From the NCBI RefSeq assembly GCF_003989735.1, contig NZ_RZGQ01000004.1:1-53009 (forward strand): a DNA stretch of 53,009 nt, given 5' to 3'. The stretch is from Legionella sp. km772. Its GTDB lineage: Bacteria > Pseudomonadota > Gammaproteobacteria > Legionellales > Legionellaceae. This document shows positions 36,581 to 47,298 of this stretch, in pieces. Both the position numbers and the translations under genes were made by a program. Below the pieces are notes generated by a model. That model saw only the letters and a program-made list of their open reading frames with translations. It had not been told where the DNA came from and ran no database searches. Numbering within the stretch: position 1 is the first letter of the stretch; the number at the start of each line of letters is the position of its first letter.

Positions 36581-36970
36581 TTAGTCTTTATTAATTGTTG
36601 TCTCACCAAAACCATTGACGATAATGGTATATCCATTTGCAGATAGTCTTTTAGGGGTAATATCACCGCTTGCCAAATCCATGGTTAAAGTCCCTATGAC
36701 AATGGGGTTTGCTGTATTGGTAGCCATTTTTACAACAGCAGCACAGGTATTATTTTTAGTATGACCATAGCAAGCCATTTTCACTAGGTTCCAATAAACC
36801 TGACGAGTGGAGTTTGCACTTGTTGCGTAAGGGGAGGGAACACCTGCAACAAACGCATTAGATTCTTCTGTTGTATTATTATGAGTAGTTAAATAGGTAG
36901 GAGTTGCAAACGCAGCAATAGCGCTTAGGCTTAAAGTGATTGCTGATAAACTTTTTAACATAAACTTCAT
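36581..36970 (-). CDS. Small exported protein of unknown function
   Basis: This 129-residue protein has a clear signal peptide (about residues 1-22, MKFMLKSLSAITLSLSAIAA then FATP). The mature part is about 105 residues, begins with a Thr/Asn-rich stretch, and has two Cys (MACYGH and NNTCAAVV) that could form a disulfide. Two beta-rich segments follow (VIGTLTMDLASGDITPK, NGYTIIVNGFG). I do not recognise the family; small periplasmic proteins of this look are frequent in Legionella. GGAG lies 9 bases before the ATG. It ends at the 47-base palindrome and converges on the porin gene. Confidence 0.75.
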   Translation of the reverse strand: MKFMLKSLSAITLSLSAIAAFATPTYLTTHNNTTEESNAFVAGVPSPYATSANSTRQVYWNLVKMACYGHTKNNTCAAVVKMATNTANPIVIGTLTMDLASGDITPKRLSANGYTIIVNGFGETTINKD

Positions 36971-37314
36971 TAAGATTTCTCCAAAGAATTCAATTTAAAA
37001 TCGTGGACTACTATAGGGCTTTATCAGCTTGGAGGCAAGTTTATTAATAAAGTGCCAGGACAACTGCAGCGAAATAATGCACAGTTAAGCCTTGCTATAT
37101 TGTTTACGTTCCGCGCTTTGACAAGCTCGCATCAGAATATAGACTGGATTACCTGCATAAAGCACGAAATGCAGGCTGTGCGTCCACTAACTTTACAATT
37201 AGATGCGTCTGCCCTGATAAAATGCTTAATAGGTAAACCATACTCATTAATGCCCCTTAAAGATAAATCCAAACACTATCCAAAATAAAATAATTTTGCT
37301 CTGTGTGTGTTATA
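36971..37314. other. Intergenic region without a supported gene
   Basis: This gap lies between the divergent small secreted gene and the repeat protein. A 78-codon frame from a GTG at 37052 to 37288 has no ribosome site and no recognisable features, so I do not call it. A short alternating GTGTGTGT lies at 37303-37310, right before the repeat-protein start, with no clear Shine-Dalgarno sequence. I see no convincing promoter. Confidence 0.5.
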
Positions 37315-39264
37315 ATGGAGCAAATAATTTTCGATTCTATTAAAAACAGTATGCCTCATTCAACATCGAATTACGCTCACTTACTTGATTCCTTTTATAC
37401 AAAGAAAGAAAAGATACAAAACGATAGCATTGTCATACGTGATTTGGTGATAAATCCTGTATTTCCTTTGTTTTCCCAAGGTGAAGCCGGCTTAAACATT
37501 AATCCTTACACCTTCGATATGCATTCACGATTTAATGATCATATCGAGTTTTTATTTGATTTGGCTAATGATTATCACCGGCAAGCTTATTGTCTTGAAC
37601 TTGAAGGTAAATTTTATTTACAAGATCGCTATAAGAATACTATTACAAGGCTCTCATCCAATGAGATTTCTTTGTATGGCCAAGATTACTTAACCATGAA
37701 GGATTTTAGATTGCTCCTGCAAAAAATCGATGGCCTAGCAAAAAAATCCTCAGATAATGTTCATTTATGTTTAAGTTCTTTTCCTGTATTAGACAGTAAT
37801 GGCCGAATACTCAATTGTACGCTTTATATCAAAGGGGGAAGAGATTCTTGTATAGAAACGGTAGTGAAAACTACAGTATCAACTATTGATTTAACCTATT
37901 CTGGTTTAAGTAATTTTTCCCAGGTTTATAGCCCTGATTCCGAAGCATCCTCTTTTGTGGGAACTACCCAAGAGCTTATTTCCAATAATAGCGTTTTCGA
38001 GTTAGAAACTAGTGGAGGCGCGCGCTATGTTCAAGCAATAGATATTTGTCTTGATCATAAATTTAAACGTGCTAAAAATTTGTTTATGCAGCAATTAGAT
38101 CCAGGTTTTCCTATTGATAGTACTCATTTATTAATACCTAAACAGGTAGATCATATTGTAAGTTCAAATTCTATAAGGCTAGTGGATGATGCTAAAATTA
38201 CCACCTCTGTGTTACATGTTGATGCTAATCCTTTAGATTTTCATGATAAGGAAAATAGGGAACGTCCACTGGAGACTAAACTCATCTATAGTCCGGCTAA
38301 AATTTTAGAAAAATGGGCGAAAAAATATGCTTTATTAGAGTTAAAGTTGAAGAGTTTGGGTCTGCAGATTACTAATCCTCCTTTTGGTTCGGATTTCGAT
38401 TTAATGGTTTATCAAGAGCGAAAATTAGCGACCTACACCCCGGAAATTGCAGAACGCGTAAAAGAATTTAATCAAAAGATTTTAGCCAAAAAATTAGCCG
38501 ATATAATTGATTTTAATCGAGACACTCCTTCAGATGCCAGCAGGACTACATTGCCGCCTGGCCTACCTCCATTAGATAGCATCCCCGAGCTTAGTCCCTT
38601 GGTTAGCCTGCCAGAGCTTGACCCTTTGGATCTTCTAGTGGCCTCTGAACCAGCAGCATTTAATGCACAAGAGTTTGAAAAAATGCTGGCTTCTTTAGGT
38701 AGTCTAGAGCAAATCTTATCAACTTCGGGTTCATTTTCTGATGAGCCCTCTCTATCGCAGGCTGTAGATCCATCACCTTTTCCTTCGATAGAACCCTCAA
38801 ATATTGAGCTTATTAATAGTACTTCAATCTTAAATAAAAGTTCTGTACCAGCTCAATTACCTACCTTTTTTCAACCCCATAGTAAGAGCAACGAAGTAGA
38901 TTTAGCTAGCCTGCCTGAGCTCGACCCTTTGGAACTCCTAATGACCTCTGAACCAGCAGCATTTAATGCACAAGAGTTTGAAAAAATGCTGGCTTCTTTA
39001 GGTAGTCTAGAGCAAATCTTATCAACTTCGGGCTCATTCTCCGCTGAGCACTCTCTACCGGAGGCTGTAGATGAATCACCCTTTCCTTGGATAGAACCCT
39101 CAAGTGGTGAGCTTAGCAATAGTACTTCAGTCTTAAATAAAAGTTCTGCACCTGCTCAATTCCCTTCCTTTTTTCAACCCCATGGTAAGAGGAAGGGAAT
39201 AGATATGAAGAAGGACGATTTAGTTGAGCCTTCTTCTAAACGTAGAATTACCATTCCAGGATAG
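37315..39264 (+). CDS. Effector-like protein with a 101-residue tandem duplication and basic clusters
   Basis: This is a 649-residue protein (653 if GTG 37303 is used) with no signal peptide and no membrane segment. Residues 1-400 form a mixed alpha/beta region that I cannot assign. A proline-rich hinge (LPPGLPPLDSIPELSPL) follows. Then come two tandem copies, each of 101 residues, that begin LPELDPL and contain EPAAFNAQEFEKMLASLGSL and ILNKSS/VLNKSS. The C-terminus has two basic clusters, GKRKG and SSKRRITIPG, spaced like a bipartite nuclear localisation signal (the second cluster is 8 residues from the end). Cytosolic look, repeats and basic tail suit a secreted Dot/Icm-type effector acting in the host nucleus, but this is inference. 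It has no operon partner and converges on hemB. Confidence 0.75.
   Translation: MEQIIFDSIKNSMPHSTSNYAHLLDSFYTKKEKIQNDSIVIRDLVINPVFPLFSQGEAGLNINPYTFDMHSRFNDHIEFLFDLANDYHRQAYCLELEGKFYLQDRYKNTITRLSSNEISLYGQDYLTMKDFRLLLQKIDGLAKKSSDNVHLCLSSFPVLDSNGRILNCTLYIKGGRDSCIETVVKTTVSTIDLTYSGLSNFSQVYSPDSEASSFVGTTQELISNNSVFELETSGGARYVQAIDICLDHKFKRAKNLFMQQLDPGFPIDSTHLLIPKQVDHIVSSNSIRLVDDAKITTSVLHVDANPLDFHDKENRERPLETKLIYSPAKILEKWAKKYALLELKLKSLGLQITNPPFGSDFDLMVYQERKLATYTPEIAERVKEFNQKILAKKLADIIDFNRDTPSDASRTTLPPGLPPLDSIPELSPLVSLPELDPLDLLVASEPAAFNAQEFEKMLASLGSLEQILSTSGSFSDEPSLSQAVDPSPFPSIEPSNIELINSTSILNKSSVPAQLPTFFQPHSKSNEVDLASLPELDPLELLMTSEPAAFNAQEFEKMLASLGSLEQILSTSGSFSAEHSLPEAVDESPFPWIEPSSGELSNSTSVLNKSSAPAQFPSFFQPHGKRKGIDMKKDDLVEPSSKRRITIPG
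38611..39216 (+). repeat. Two tandem 303-base units inside the effector-like gene
   Basis: Unit 1 is 38611-38913 and unit 2 is 38914-39216. The stretch 38642-38729 is identical base for base to 38945-39032 (88 of 88). The flanks of the unit have diverged, so either a block was recently gene-converted or it is constrained at the protein level. Confidence 0.85.
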
Positions 39265-39331
39265 GGCGAATTAAAACTAGATTCATTCTTGCTAAATCAA
39301 GGTCTGTATATTTATATAGGCTAAACCTTAT

Positions 39332-40318
39332 TTACTGTGTTTTTAGCAGTCGGGCAATATCTTTAGCAAAATAAGAAATAATAAAATCTGCTCCTGCTCT
39401 TTTTATGGCAATTAGACTTTCTAAAATAGCTTGCTCTTCATTAATAAGTTGATGTTGGGCAGCGCATTTTATCATGGAGTATTCACCGCTTACTTGATAG
39501 GCGCAAAGTGGAACCTCAGGAAAATTTTGCTTCATTTTAGCAATAACATCAAGGTAAAAACCTGCAGGTTTTACCATAATCATATCAGCACCTTCCTCTA
39601 AATCTAAGGCTGTTTCCCGCACTGCTTCTTCACTATTAGCGGGATCCATTTGATAGGCTTTGCGATCACCAAATTGCGGGGCACCTTGGGCTGCCTCCCT
39701 AAAAGGACCATACAGACAAGAGCAATATTTGGCGCTGTAACTAAGAATAGGTATGTTTTCATGGCCTTTACTGTCTAAAGCTTGGCGAATGGCAGCTACC
39801 ATACCATCAGTCATCCCGCTGGGTGCAACCCAATCAGCTCCAGCTTGCGCATGACTTACAGCCTGCTGTCCAAGTAGTTCTAAGGTTTTATCGATATCAA
39901 TAGATTGGTCTTTAAGTGCTCCACAATGGCCATGATCAGTGTATTCGCAAAAACATAGATCAGTGATAATTAATAATTCTTTATTGATGGACCGAATTTT
40001 TTGAATCGCTTTTTGAATAATGCCATTAGGATTAAAAGATTCACTACCACAACTGTCTTTATATTTTGGTATGCCAAATAATAAAACTGCTGGAATGCCT
40101 AAGGATGTTAAAGTCTCGATTTCTTTAGGTAGGCAGTTCAGGCTTAATTGAAATTGACCGGGCATTGCTTTAATGGCTTGGGCTTGATCTAAGCTTTCGC
40201 TAATAAATAAAGGAGCAATAAATTGTTGCGGATGCAAACGGGTTTCTCTAACAAGGGCGCGGGTCATTGCTGTTCTTCGTAAACGACTTAACCTTAAAGG
40301 GATGTTGTAGGAATTCAT
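39332..40318 (-). CDS. hemB: Delta-aminolevulinic acid dehydratase (porphobilinogen synthase)
   Basis: This 328-residue haem-pathway enzyme condenses two aminolevulinate molecules to porphobilinogen. Both active-site lysines are visible: LSYSAKYCS and MIMVKPAGFYLD. The CFCEYTDHGHCG segment has the three-cysteine zinc site, so it is a zinc-type enzyme. SCLYGPFREAAQGAPQFGDRKAYQMDP is characteristic. It is the last gene after tamB, 12 bases downstream. Its upstream GGTATAACTAATA is a weak ribosome site, so read-through or coupling from tamB probably helps expression. Confidence 0.97.
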   Translation of the reverse strand: MNSYNIPLRLSRLRRTAMTRALVRETRLHPQQFIAPLFISESLDQAQAIKAMPGQFQLSLNCLPKEIETLTSLGIPAVLLFGIPKYKDSCGSESFNPNGIIQKAIQKIRSINKELLIITDLCFCEYTDHGHCGALKDQSIDIDKTLELLGQQAVSHAQAGADWVAPSGMTDGMVAAIRQALDSKGHENIPILSYSAKYCSCLYGPFREAAQGAPQFGDRKAYQMDPANSEEAVRETALDLEEGADMIMVKPAGFYLDVIAKMKQNFPEVPLCAYQVSGEYSMIKCAAQHQLINEEQAILESLIAIKRAGADFIISYFAKDIARLLKTQ

Positions 40319-40330
40319 TATTAGTTATAC

Positions 40331-42847
40331 CTATTTTTTACTCGAAGTATAGAGCACATCAATCCCACTACTGGAGCTACTGCTGCTTACTTGAATGCTA
40401 AAAAATTTATTGAGCAAATATTTTAAAGTAACCACATTGGGATCGGCCTGGGAAAGACCAACATTATAACTCAAACTAATCCGTTTGGAGAGCGATTTGC
40501 TGACTACAAAGGCGGTTTTATCGCTCACTGTATTAGTTAATAGATTGTAATTACTATTAGTTTCTACATTAAAGTCAACACCAAGATTTTGTTTTAATTG
40601 CTCTAAGAGTTGAGTGCCTTGCGAATTATTCCCTAAATTCATCGATGAAATCGCCGCTAAGAGTAATTGTGCTCCGGATTTATTAGCCTGACTTGCCGGG
40701 CGCCCTAAAACCATCATGGATAATATATCAGCTTGAGAGAGGATAGCTGGAGTAGAAAATAATTTGATTTCTGGATTAATGAGACGTCCCGTCACCTCCA
40801 CACCAACGCTAATGTTTCCTCGCAAATTAGCATTTTGTAAATTATTGCTGTTAAAATCTAATAATTGATTAGCGGTGGAATTCGTATCCACGGACGCTTT
40901 AATTGTTTTGGAGGCGCGTAAATTAATACCAGGATTATCAATGGCGCCACCGGTAAAAAATAATTCGCCCTGGTCAATCGCTAAATTTTGACCATAAGCT
41001 TTATATTCCCCTTCTACGACATTCAGTTCTCCCGTCGCACTCATTGGGCTTTGGGGCGTTTGTTTTATATGGACAGTTCCAGCCAGAGTTGCATGCAAAC
41101 CTTTAGCATTAAGCTCAACCTGATCTCCAGTGCTTACTTGAATGTCTATTTGGCTTTGAATAGGGGAGGAGGAGGGAGCCTTTTCTTTGTGTTCAAAGAC
41201 CACATCGCTTGATAAGCCAATACTATTAGAAAACGATTGAATTTTTATATTGGCATAGGGTATTAAAATAGTACCTAGTACTTGCAGGAGATCTTGGTTG
41301 TATTTTATTTGTAATTTTGGGGAAACATTTATTTGGTATTCATTACTATTCATAATAGGGACATTAGCTCCCTCTAAGCTAATTTCTCCACTGGGTTGAG
41401 GGAAGAGCAAGCCTTTACCTTTTAAGGCTAAGGGTTGGTTTCCTGACAGTAAAGTTCCCTTTCCTTCCCAATGATCTTTTTTGCCTATCACCGTACAGGC
41501 TATTGAATGTAAATTTATTCCTAAATTAGGTAATTCAACACTGGCTTTATTCAGTACTAATTTCGTTTCTATACTTGGCTTTTTAAAGCTTCCTTTAGCA
41601 TTTAACGAAAGGGTCAAAATACCTTGGGGATTTTTAAGCTCAGGTATTAAAGTCGATAAAAAATCTAATGAATTCACCGCCAATAACAATTGCGCTGAGA
41701 AAGTTTGTTTTTTCATGAAACCTTCTGCTAAATTAAAGTTTGGTAAGTTAAATTTCATAGTGAATTTTTTATTCGAATATAAATTAATTGAGCCTGCACC
41801 CTGCACACCTTGTTTAGATAATCTGGCTGTAATAATTCCTTCTTGAAAAGCCAAAGATTTTATACTGCTGTCAGCGGGTAATTGATAATGGCCGGGAGCA
41901 ATTTTTATATTAAGGGCCGCTTGATAGGGATTGTTTAATTCGCCAGTTAAATCAAACTTAGTGTAAAGCCCTTCATTTTTTGATGATTTATCATTCGTCT
42001 GGTTCAGCTTTAAATGAGCTTTCCAGTCCCAGGGAAGCGTGCCTTGGATTTGGCCATTGATTTGCCATTGATCTTCCGGTGTTCTATTAATTCTAGAGCT
42101 TAGCTCGACTTTTAGGTCGGGTAAGCGACCGCTAATGACTATCCGCCCTTCTTTGCTTAAGATTTCGTCCTTGCTAGTGCTAGGCCAATGGATCAAATCG
42201 CGCCATTTTATTATTTGTTGTAATTGGTTGAGATCTTTAAGGGTACCTTGTAAAGAAATAGAGCCAAAGCCACTAAAATCACCAGACCAATGGATCAAAT
42301 TAACATCACCAGCAATATTTAAAATCCCTTGTAAGGTCTTTATTTGTTCTAAGGCCCGAAGTCTAATGGTGCTAGTGAATGAATAAGGATATTGAGCTTT
42401 GAGCTGTAAATCACTTAGGATATTTATACCCAAGTAATTAAAACTTAAAGAGTGCACGGTAATATTCTCTTTATTTATTAAAGCGGAACCTTCCACATTC
42501 TGCAAAATAGTGAGTTGATCTTGTTGGGTAATTTCGATGACCTCAGCATGGAATTTCCTAATAGTGAGATCTTGTTTCCATAAGGAATTAATTTTCCAAG
42601 AGATATCAGCATTTTTTACTTTAATATGAATCTGCTCATACTGATAATTTAATTCTTTAATTTGCACATGATCGAGTAAGCGGCCTTCTAAATTTTGCAT
42701 TTCTATAGATTGATTAAAATAAGCACTAGTAAAACGAATTAGGCTCTTTAATCCTGTACTGGTGTAGGTGAAAAAAATAAATGCAGCGGTGGCTATAATA
42801 AACAAGACTAGCATAAAACTAGCTATTCGCTTTAGCAATTTTTTCAT
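40331..42847 (-). CDS. tamB: Translocation and assembly module inner-membrane protein TamB
   Basis: This 838-residue AsmA/TamB-type protein is anchored by one N-terminal helix (FMLVLFIIATAAFIFFTYTS). It continues as a long periplasmic beta-taco groove that moves lipids or assembles outer-membrane proteins with TamA. The C-terminal DUF490 domain is shown by the conserved GELNVVEGEYKAYGQNLAI, LFFTGGAIDNPGINLRA and ISLSYNVGLSQADPNVVTLKY segments. It is shorter than E. coli TamB (about 1259) mainly in the repetitive middle. The start codon overlaps the tamA stop (ATGA), so the pair is translationally coupled. Confidence 0.93.
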   Translation of the reverse strand: MKKLLKRIASFMLVLFIIATAAFIFFTYTSTGLKSLIRFTSAYFNQSIEMQNLEGRLLDHVQIKELNYQYEQIHIKVKNADISWKINSLWKQDLTIRKFHAEVIEITQQDQLTILQNVEGSALINKENITVHSLSFNYLGINILSDLQLKAQYPYSFTSTIRLRALEQIKTLQGILNIAGDVNLIHWSGDFSGFGSISLQGTLKDLNQLQQIIKWRDLIHWPSTSKDEILSKEGRIVISGRLPDLKVELSSRINRTPEDQWQINGQIQGTLPWDWKAHLKLNQTNDKSSKNEGLYTKFDLTGELNNPYQAALNIKIAPGHYQLPADSSIKSLAFQEGIITARLSKQGVQGAGSINLYSNKKFTMKFNLPNFNLAEGFMKKQTFSAQLLLAVNSLDFLSTLIPELKNPQGILTLSLNAKGSFKKPSIETKLVLNKASVELPNLGINLHSIACTVIGKKDHWEGKGTLLSGNQPLALKGKGLLFPQPSGEISLEGANVPIMNSNEYQINVSPKLQIKYNQDLLQVLGTILIPYANIKIQSFSNSIGLSSDVVFEHKEKAPSSSPIQSQIDIQVSTGDQVELNAKGLHATLAGTVHIKQTPQSPMSATGELNVVEGEYKAYGQNLAIDQGELFFTGGAIDNPGINLRASKTIKASVDTNSTANQLLDFNSNNLQNANLRGNISVGVEVTGRLINPEIKLFSTPAILSQADILSMMVLGRPASQANKSGAQLLLAAISSMNLGNNSQGTQLLEQLKQNLGVDFNVETNSNYNLLTNTVSDKTAFVVSKSLSKRISLSYNVGLSQADPNVVTLKYLLNKFFSIQVSSSSSSSGIDVLYTSSKK

Positions 42848-44526
42848 AAATCCGGTCCCATGCTAATTACTAGTCGTGGATTGGTGCCTTCTCGTTGAAA
42901 TGATTGATTGATTTCTTGAGCGAGCCCTAATTTAATTGGTCCAATAGGTGATACCCACATAACAGATAGCCCTGCATCATACAAGGTTGATTTTAGCGAG
43001 GGATTATAAACAGTTCCCGCATCATAAAAAGCAATAGCATACCAATTTTTAAACACCTCCTTTTGTAGTTCAAAGCCCCCATAGCTCACAATTTTTCCTG
43101 GGCCAATTGAGTTAAAGCTAAAGGCCTTCATATTGTCTGTGCCTCCCAATAATAAGGCTAATGATAAGGGTAATTGTGTTACATCATTGATTGCTGTTGC
43201 ACCTTGAATAGTATGCGCATAAAGGCGCAGTTTGATGGCTTTAATCATATAAGCAACTTTTGCATCGATAGAACCTTGGGCAAAAGAATTATTAGATAAT
43301 AAGGCTTTGCTTGCCCCTAGAGCAGTGAGCGATATGCTATAGCCACTGGGTGAAAACAATGGGCTGGTCGTCTTACTAAACGTCCATTTTGCTTTCGGGT
43401 AAAGCATAAACTCATAGCTGTTAGGCTGTTCTGCGTAATTGAAACTTTCATATAAAGCATTTAATGATAAGGAACGCTTATACCAATCCAAGTTATGTTG
43501 CTGTCCTAGGGATAAGAGGTAAGCATTACTGTAACCGCTGGTGTAATTTAAATTAGAAAAATTACCGGTGATGTTATATTGATCAGTCACAGGATTTTTG
43601 CCAGGAATGAGGTACTGGGCTTGTAAAGCGTTTTGGGTAAATGAACCTTGAGCAATGGCGTTGAATTTATGCCCTTGTTTGTTCACCGGGATGATGTATA
43701 AACCTGCACGCCCTCGTACACCGGTATCGGTTCCATAGCCTGCCCCTAAACTATAAGAATATTTAGGAACCGGCTCTAGCTGAACTTCAATAGGCACCGT
43801 AGTTTTATTATCACTCAGCTGCGGTTTAACCAATACCGAGCTAAAATAGCCACTGCTAGCCAAATCATTATTTAGCTTTAATACCAGATCAGTAGAATAA
43901 GTTTGTTGCTCTTTAAAAGGCACAAAACGATGTAATAATTGGGGACTGATATTAGTGGGGTTAAATTGTACCTGGCCGAAATAAAATAAAGGCCCGGTAT
44001 TAAAAATCAAGCTTATTTGAGCTGTATTATTATGTTTGATTAAAATTTCCGCTTTGTTAAACGTCCCATGTAAATAACCTAAACTTTCAGCTGTATTAGC
44101 GATGCTTAATTTAGCTTTATTATATTCTGGCATTAACAAGGGAGCCCCGGCATGAAGGGTAATATCGTTTACCGTTTTTTGCAGAGTAGGGTTATTAGCA
44201 CCATCCCCAGTTAGTTTGATATTCACTGAAGAGATATAAGTTAGAGGGCCGGGATTAATATTTATTATGGCTTTCTGTTCCCCTACAATGCGCACATTAA
44301 TTTGGGCTTGAAAATAGCCGAAAGGCTGTAAAGCACTTAATAAATGTAAACGTAGTTCTTCTGGCGTCATTTTAGCTAGAGGCTTTTCTTGTTGTGCCTC
44401 ATCCAAGCGCTTTTCAATATTTGTTAAAGCCTTATCGCTGACCCCATTAATAACAAATGTTGCTTTGGAATCGGCGAGGGCTTGCAAGGAAGTACATAAT
44501 AATAAGCAGCAAATAAATTGTTTCAT
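42844..44526 (-). CDS. tamA: Translocation and assembly module outer-membrane protein TamA
   Basis: This 560-residue Omp85-family protein has signal peptide MKQFICCLLLCTSLQALA and about three POTRA domains (25-250: YISSVNIKLTGDG, FYFGQVQFNPTNISPQLL, TVPIEVQLEPVPKYSYSLG). The barrel begins at GAGYGTDTGVRGRAGLYI and ends with ISMGPDL. The fixed loop motif, often VRGY, is represented by KAFSFNSIGPG. It works with TamB in outer-membrane protein insertion. It lies 21 bases downstream of mutS on the same strand, so it may be read from the mutS transcript, and it couples to tamB by a four-base overlap. Confidence 0.93.
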   Translation of the reverse strand: MKQFICCLLLCTSLQALADSKATFVINGVSDKALTNIEKRLDEAQQEKPLAKMTPEELRLHLLSALQPFGYFQAQINVRIVGEQKAIININPGPLTYISSVNIKLTGDGANNPTLQKTVNDITLHAGAPLLMPEYNKAKLSIANTAESLGYLHGTFNKAEILIKHNNTAQISLIFNTGPLFYFGQVQFNPTNISPQLLHRFVPFKEQQTYSTDLVLKLNNDLASSGYFSSVLVKPQLSDNKTTVPIEVQLEPVPKYSYSLGAGYGTDTGVRGRAGLYIIPVNKQGHKFNAIAQGSFTQNALQAQYLIPGKNPVTDQYNITGNFSNLNYTSGYSNAYLLSLGQQHNLDWYKRSLSLNALYESFNYAEQPNSYEFMLYPKAKWTFSKTTSPLFSPSGYSISLTALGASKALLSNNSFAQGSIDAKVAYMIKAIKLRLYAHTIQGATAINDVTQLPLSLALLLGGTDNMKAFSFNSIGPGKIVSYGGFELQKEVFKNWYAIAFYDAGTVYNPSLKSTLYDAGLSVMWVSPIGPIKLGLAQEINQSFQREGTNPRLVISMGPDL

Positions 44527-44547
44527 TAGGTTCTATTAAATAAAAAA

Positions 44548-47091
44548 TTAACAAACCGCATCTGCATTCTCCAGCTTTTTTAATTTATAAAGTAAATCTA
44601 AAGCTTCTTTGGCACTTAAAGAATCAGGATCAATAGTGGCTAATAAATTAAGTATTGGAGAGGGTTGCGGATTCAGTACGGGCGTTGGGGTTTTAAAATC
44701 CCGCTGATCGTTTTGATTTAAGTGGTTTAAATGTTGATGGGCCAGTCTTAATACTTCTTTGGGGATACCCGCGAGTTCAGCAACTTCTAAACCATAACTC
44801 CGGCTTGCTGGCCCCTGCTCGACCTTATATAAAAAAGCAATCTGACCGGTATCGACAGAGGCTTGTAAATGAACATTGCGTATGCAAGGCCATTGATTAG
44901 GTAATTCAGTAAGTTCAAAATAATGAGTTGAAAATAAGGTATAGGCTTTAATTTTTGTCGCTAAATAAGCACAACTACCATAGGCAAGTGCCATGCCATC
45001 GTAGGTGCTGGTTCCTCTACCAATTTCATCGATTAATACGAGACTTTTTTCTGTCGCTTGCCGTAAAATTTGTGCTGTTTCCGTCATTTCAACCATAAAA
45101 GTGGAGCGTCCGGACGCTAAGTCATCGCTTGCACCTATGCGGGTAAAAATTCTATCTATTGGTCCAATTATAGCTTTTTTAGCAGGAACAAAACTCCCGA
45201 TATGAGCCATCAGTACGATCAAGGCGGTTTGACGCATGTAGGTCGATTTTCCGCCCATATTGGGACCTGTTATAATCAAAATATGCTGTTGAGGATCTAA
45301 ATGAAGATCATTAGCAATAAATTGTTCTTTGACTAATTGTTCAATTACCGGATGACGGCCTGATTGAATTAATAGGCCAGAAGTAGGACTTAGCTCTGGA
45401 CAATTCCAATTAAACGTTTGGGCACGTTCAGCAAGATTAGCGAGCACATCTAATTCCGCTAAAGCACGAGCGAGATGGCTTAAAATGAGAATGTGCTCTT
45501 GTAGGGCTATTAATAAATTATCATAAAGCCATTTTTCCCGGGCCAGAGCCTTTGTTTGGGCAGAAAGAACTTTTTCTTCAAATAGTTTTAACTCAGGTGT
45601 AATGTAGCGCTCCACATTTTTTAAGGTTTGTTTTCTGTGGTAATGGCTCGGTGCTTTGTCTGCTTGAGTTTTAGACAGTTCGATATAGAAACCTTGGACA
45701 TTATTAAAACCAAATTTCAAGGATGATAAACCAGTTTTTTGTTTTTCTTCATTTTCAAAGCTGGCAAGTTTTTGTTGAGCATTAGTACTTAACATGGATA
45801 ACTCATCGAGCTCTTCATCAAAGCCAGGAGCAATAACACCGCCATCGCGAATAAGCATGGGAGGATTGTCTATAATCGCTTTTTCAAGGAGTTGTTGGAT
45901 CAAAGGTAAAGGTTTTAGATGCTTTTTAAGTTGATTAATTAATGTTGTGGTATTTTCCTCTAAGAGGTCATTGAGGCCAGGTAGTAAAGCTAAAGTGGTG
46001 CGCAAAGCGACTAAATCGCGTGGACGCGCTGATTTTAATGCGATCCGAGAAACAATACGCTCTACATCATAACTTTGCCGTAGTAATTCATGAATCGCTT
46101 GGAGCTGTTGGCAATTGATAAGCTCCTGTATCGTTTGTTGGCGTTCTTGAATTTTAGATCTTTGCGTCAAAGGCTGGCTTAACCAACGTTTTAATAGGCG
46201 GCTCCCCATAGCGCTTGCCGTATTATCTAAAATGGCGGTCAAGCAGTTTTCTTTGCCGCCTTGAAGGGTTTCAAAAAGTTCTAAATGTTTCTGGGTTGCG
46301 GCATCCAATTGTAAATAGTCTTGAGAATGTTCAAGAGTTAATTCATTTAAATGGGGTAGGGCTTGTTTTTGCGTGGTTTGCAAATAGGCAAGCAAAGCGC
46401 CTGCGGCGGTAAAGGCGACTGGATACTCTTGATGGCCAAATGCGGAGAGATCGGCAACTGCGAATTGTTCTTTAATTAATTTTTGCGCTTGAGCGTCATT
46501 AAAATCCCAACCAGGTCTTAGTTTTATAGGATAATCACTACAATACTGATGTAGAGGTGAATTTTCTTGTATTAAAAGTTCTGCCGGTCTTAAGCGGGTT
46601 AATTCAGTACTTAATTGGGTTAAATCGTGTACTTCGAGCAAGTGAAAACGTCCGCCACTTAAGTCTACCCAAGCAAGCCCAATGGCTTTTTTATCCTGAT
46701 GAAGCGTTAAAAGTAAGTTATCCCTTTTGGCATCCAGTAAGGCTTCGTCGGTTATGGTTCCTGGAGTAATGATACGGGTTACCTGGCGTTCCACGGGACC
46801 TTTGCTGGTAGCGGGATCACCAATTTGTTCGCAAATAGCCACTGATTCGCCTTTCTTAAGAAGACGGGCTAAATAATTTTCAACCGCATGATAAGGTACA
46901 CCTGCCATAGGAATAGGTTTATTAGCTGATTGGCCCCGATGGGTTAAGGTTAAATCTAGTAGAGTGGCGGCCCGTTTGGCATCTTCAAAAAATAACTCAT
47001 AAAAATCACCCATACGATACAATAAAAGCATGTCTGGATAGTCTGCTTTTATACGTAAATACTGTTGCATCATCGGTGTGTGAGTAGTCAT
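44548..47091 (-). CDS. mutS: DNA mismatch repair protein MutS
   Basis: This 847-residue mismatch-recognition ATPase starts [19 protein letters not shown]. It carries the Phe-X-Glu mismatch wedge in [12 protein letters not shown], the Walker [16 protein letters not shown], the Walker [16 protein letters not shown] and [11 protein letters not shown]. Length and all motifs are normal. The gene heads the mutS-tamA-tamB-hemB row. In L. pneumophila and many relatives mutS is also near pncC/recA, which is the case here, in divergent orientation. No sign of damage. Confidence 0.98.
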   Translation of the reverse strand: MTTHTPMMQQYLRIKADYPDMLLLYRMGDFYELFFEDAKRAATLLDLTLTHRGQSANKPIPMAGVPYHAVENYLARLLKKGESVAICEQIGDPATSKGPVERQVTRIITPGTITDEALLDAKRDNLLLTLHQDKKAIGLAWVDLSGGRFHLLEVHDLTQLSTELTRLRPAELLIQENSPLHQYCSDYPIKLRPGWDFNDAQAQKLIKEQFAVADLSAFGHQEYPVAFTAAGALLAYLQTTQKQALPHLNELTLEHSQDYLQLDAATQKHLELFETLQGGKENCLTAILDNTASAMGSRLLKRWLSQPLTQRSKIQERQQTIQELINCQQLQAIHELLRQSYDVERIVSRIALKSARPRDLVALRTTLALLPGLNDLLEENTTTLINQLKKHLKPLPLIQQLLEKAIIDNPPMLIRDGGVIAPGFDEELDELSMLSTNAQQKLASFENEEKQKTGLSSLKFGFNNVQGFYIELSKTQADKAPSHYHRKQTLKNVERYITPELKLFEEKVLSAQTKALAREKWLYDNLLIALQEHILILSHLARALAELDVLANLAERAQTFNWNCPELSPTSGLLIQSGRHPVIEQLVKEQFIANDLHLDPQQHILIITGPNMGGKSTYMRQTALIVLMAHIGSFVPAKKAIIGPIDRIFTRIGASDDLASGRSTFMVEMTETAQILRQATEKSLVLIDEIGRGTSTYDGMALAYGSCAYLATKIKAYTLFSTHYFELTELPNQWPCIRNVHLQASVDTGQIAFLYKVEQGPASRSYGLEVAELAGIPKEVLRLAHQHLNHLNQNDQRDFKTPTPVLNPQPSPILNLLATIDPDSLSAKEALDLLYKLKKLENADAVC

Positions 47092-47298
47092 AAATCATTT
47101 TTCAAAAATTCACGGTGCAGGAATCTTATCAAAATCGCGATACTAAGTCAGTAAAGGACAAAATCGATGTGTCTTATTTGTGCATAAAAGGAATAATTTA
47201 TTTTATTTTTTATAGACTAAGAGATAAATCCTTCCCTTAATGCTATTATTTGCTAGAATTAAATTGATTTTAAATAAAAAATATAAAGGGAGATGATT

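Noticed and set aside
37052-37288. 78-codon frame starting with GTG before the effector-like gene
   Set aside because: No ribosome site, no recognisable domain; mixed composition typical of spacer DNA.
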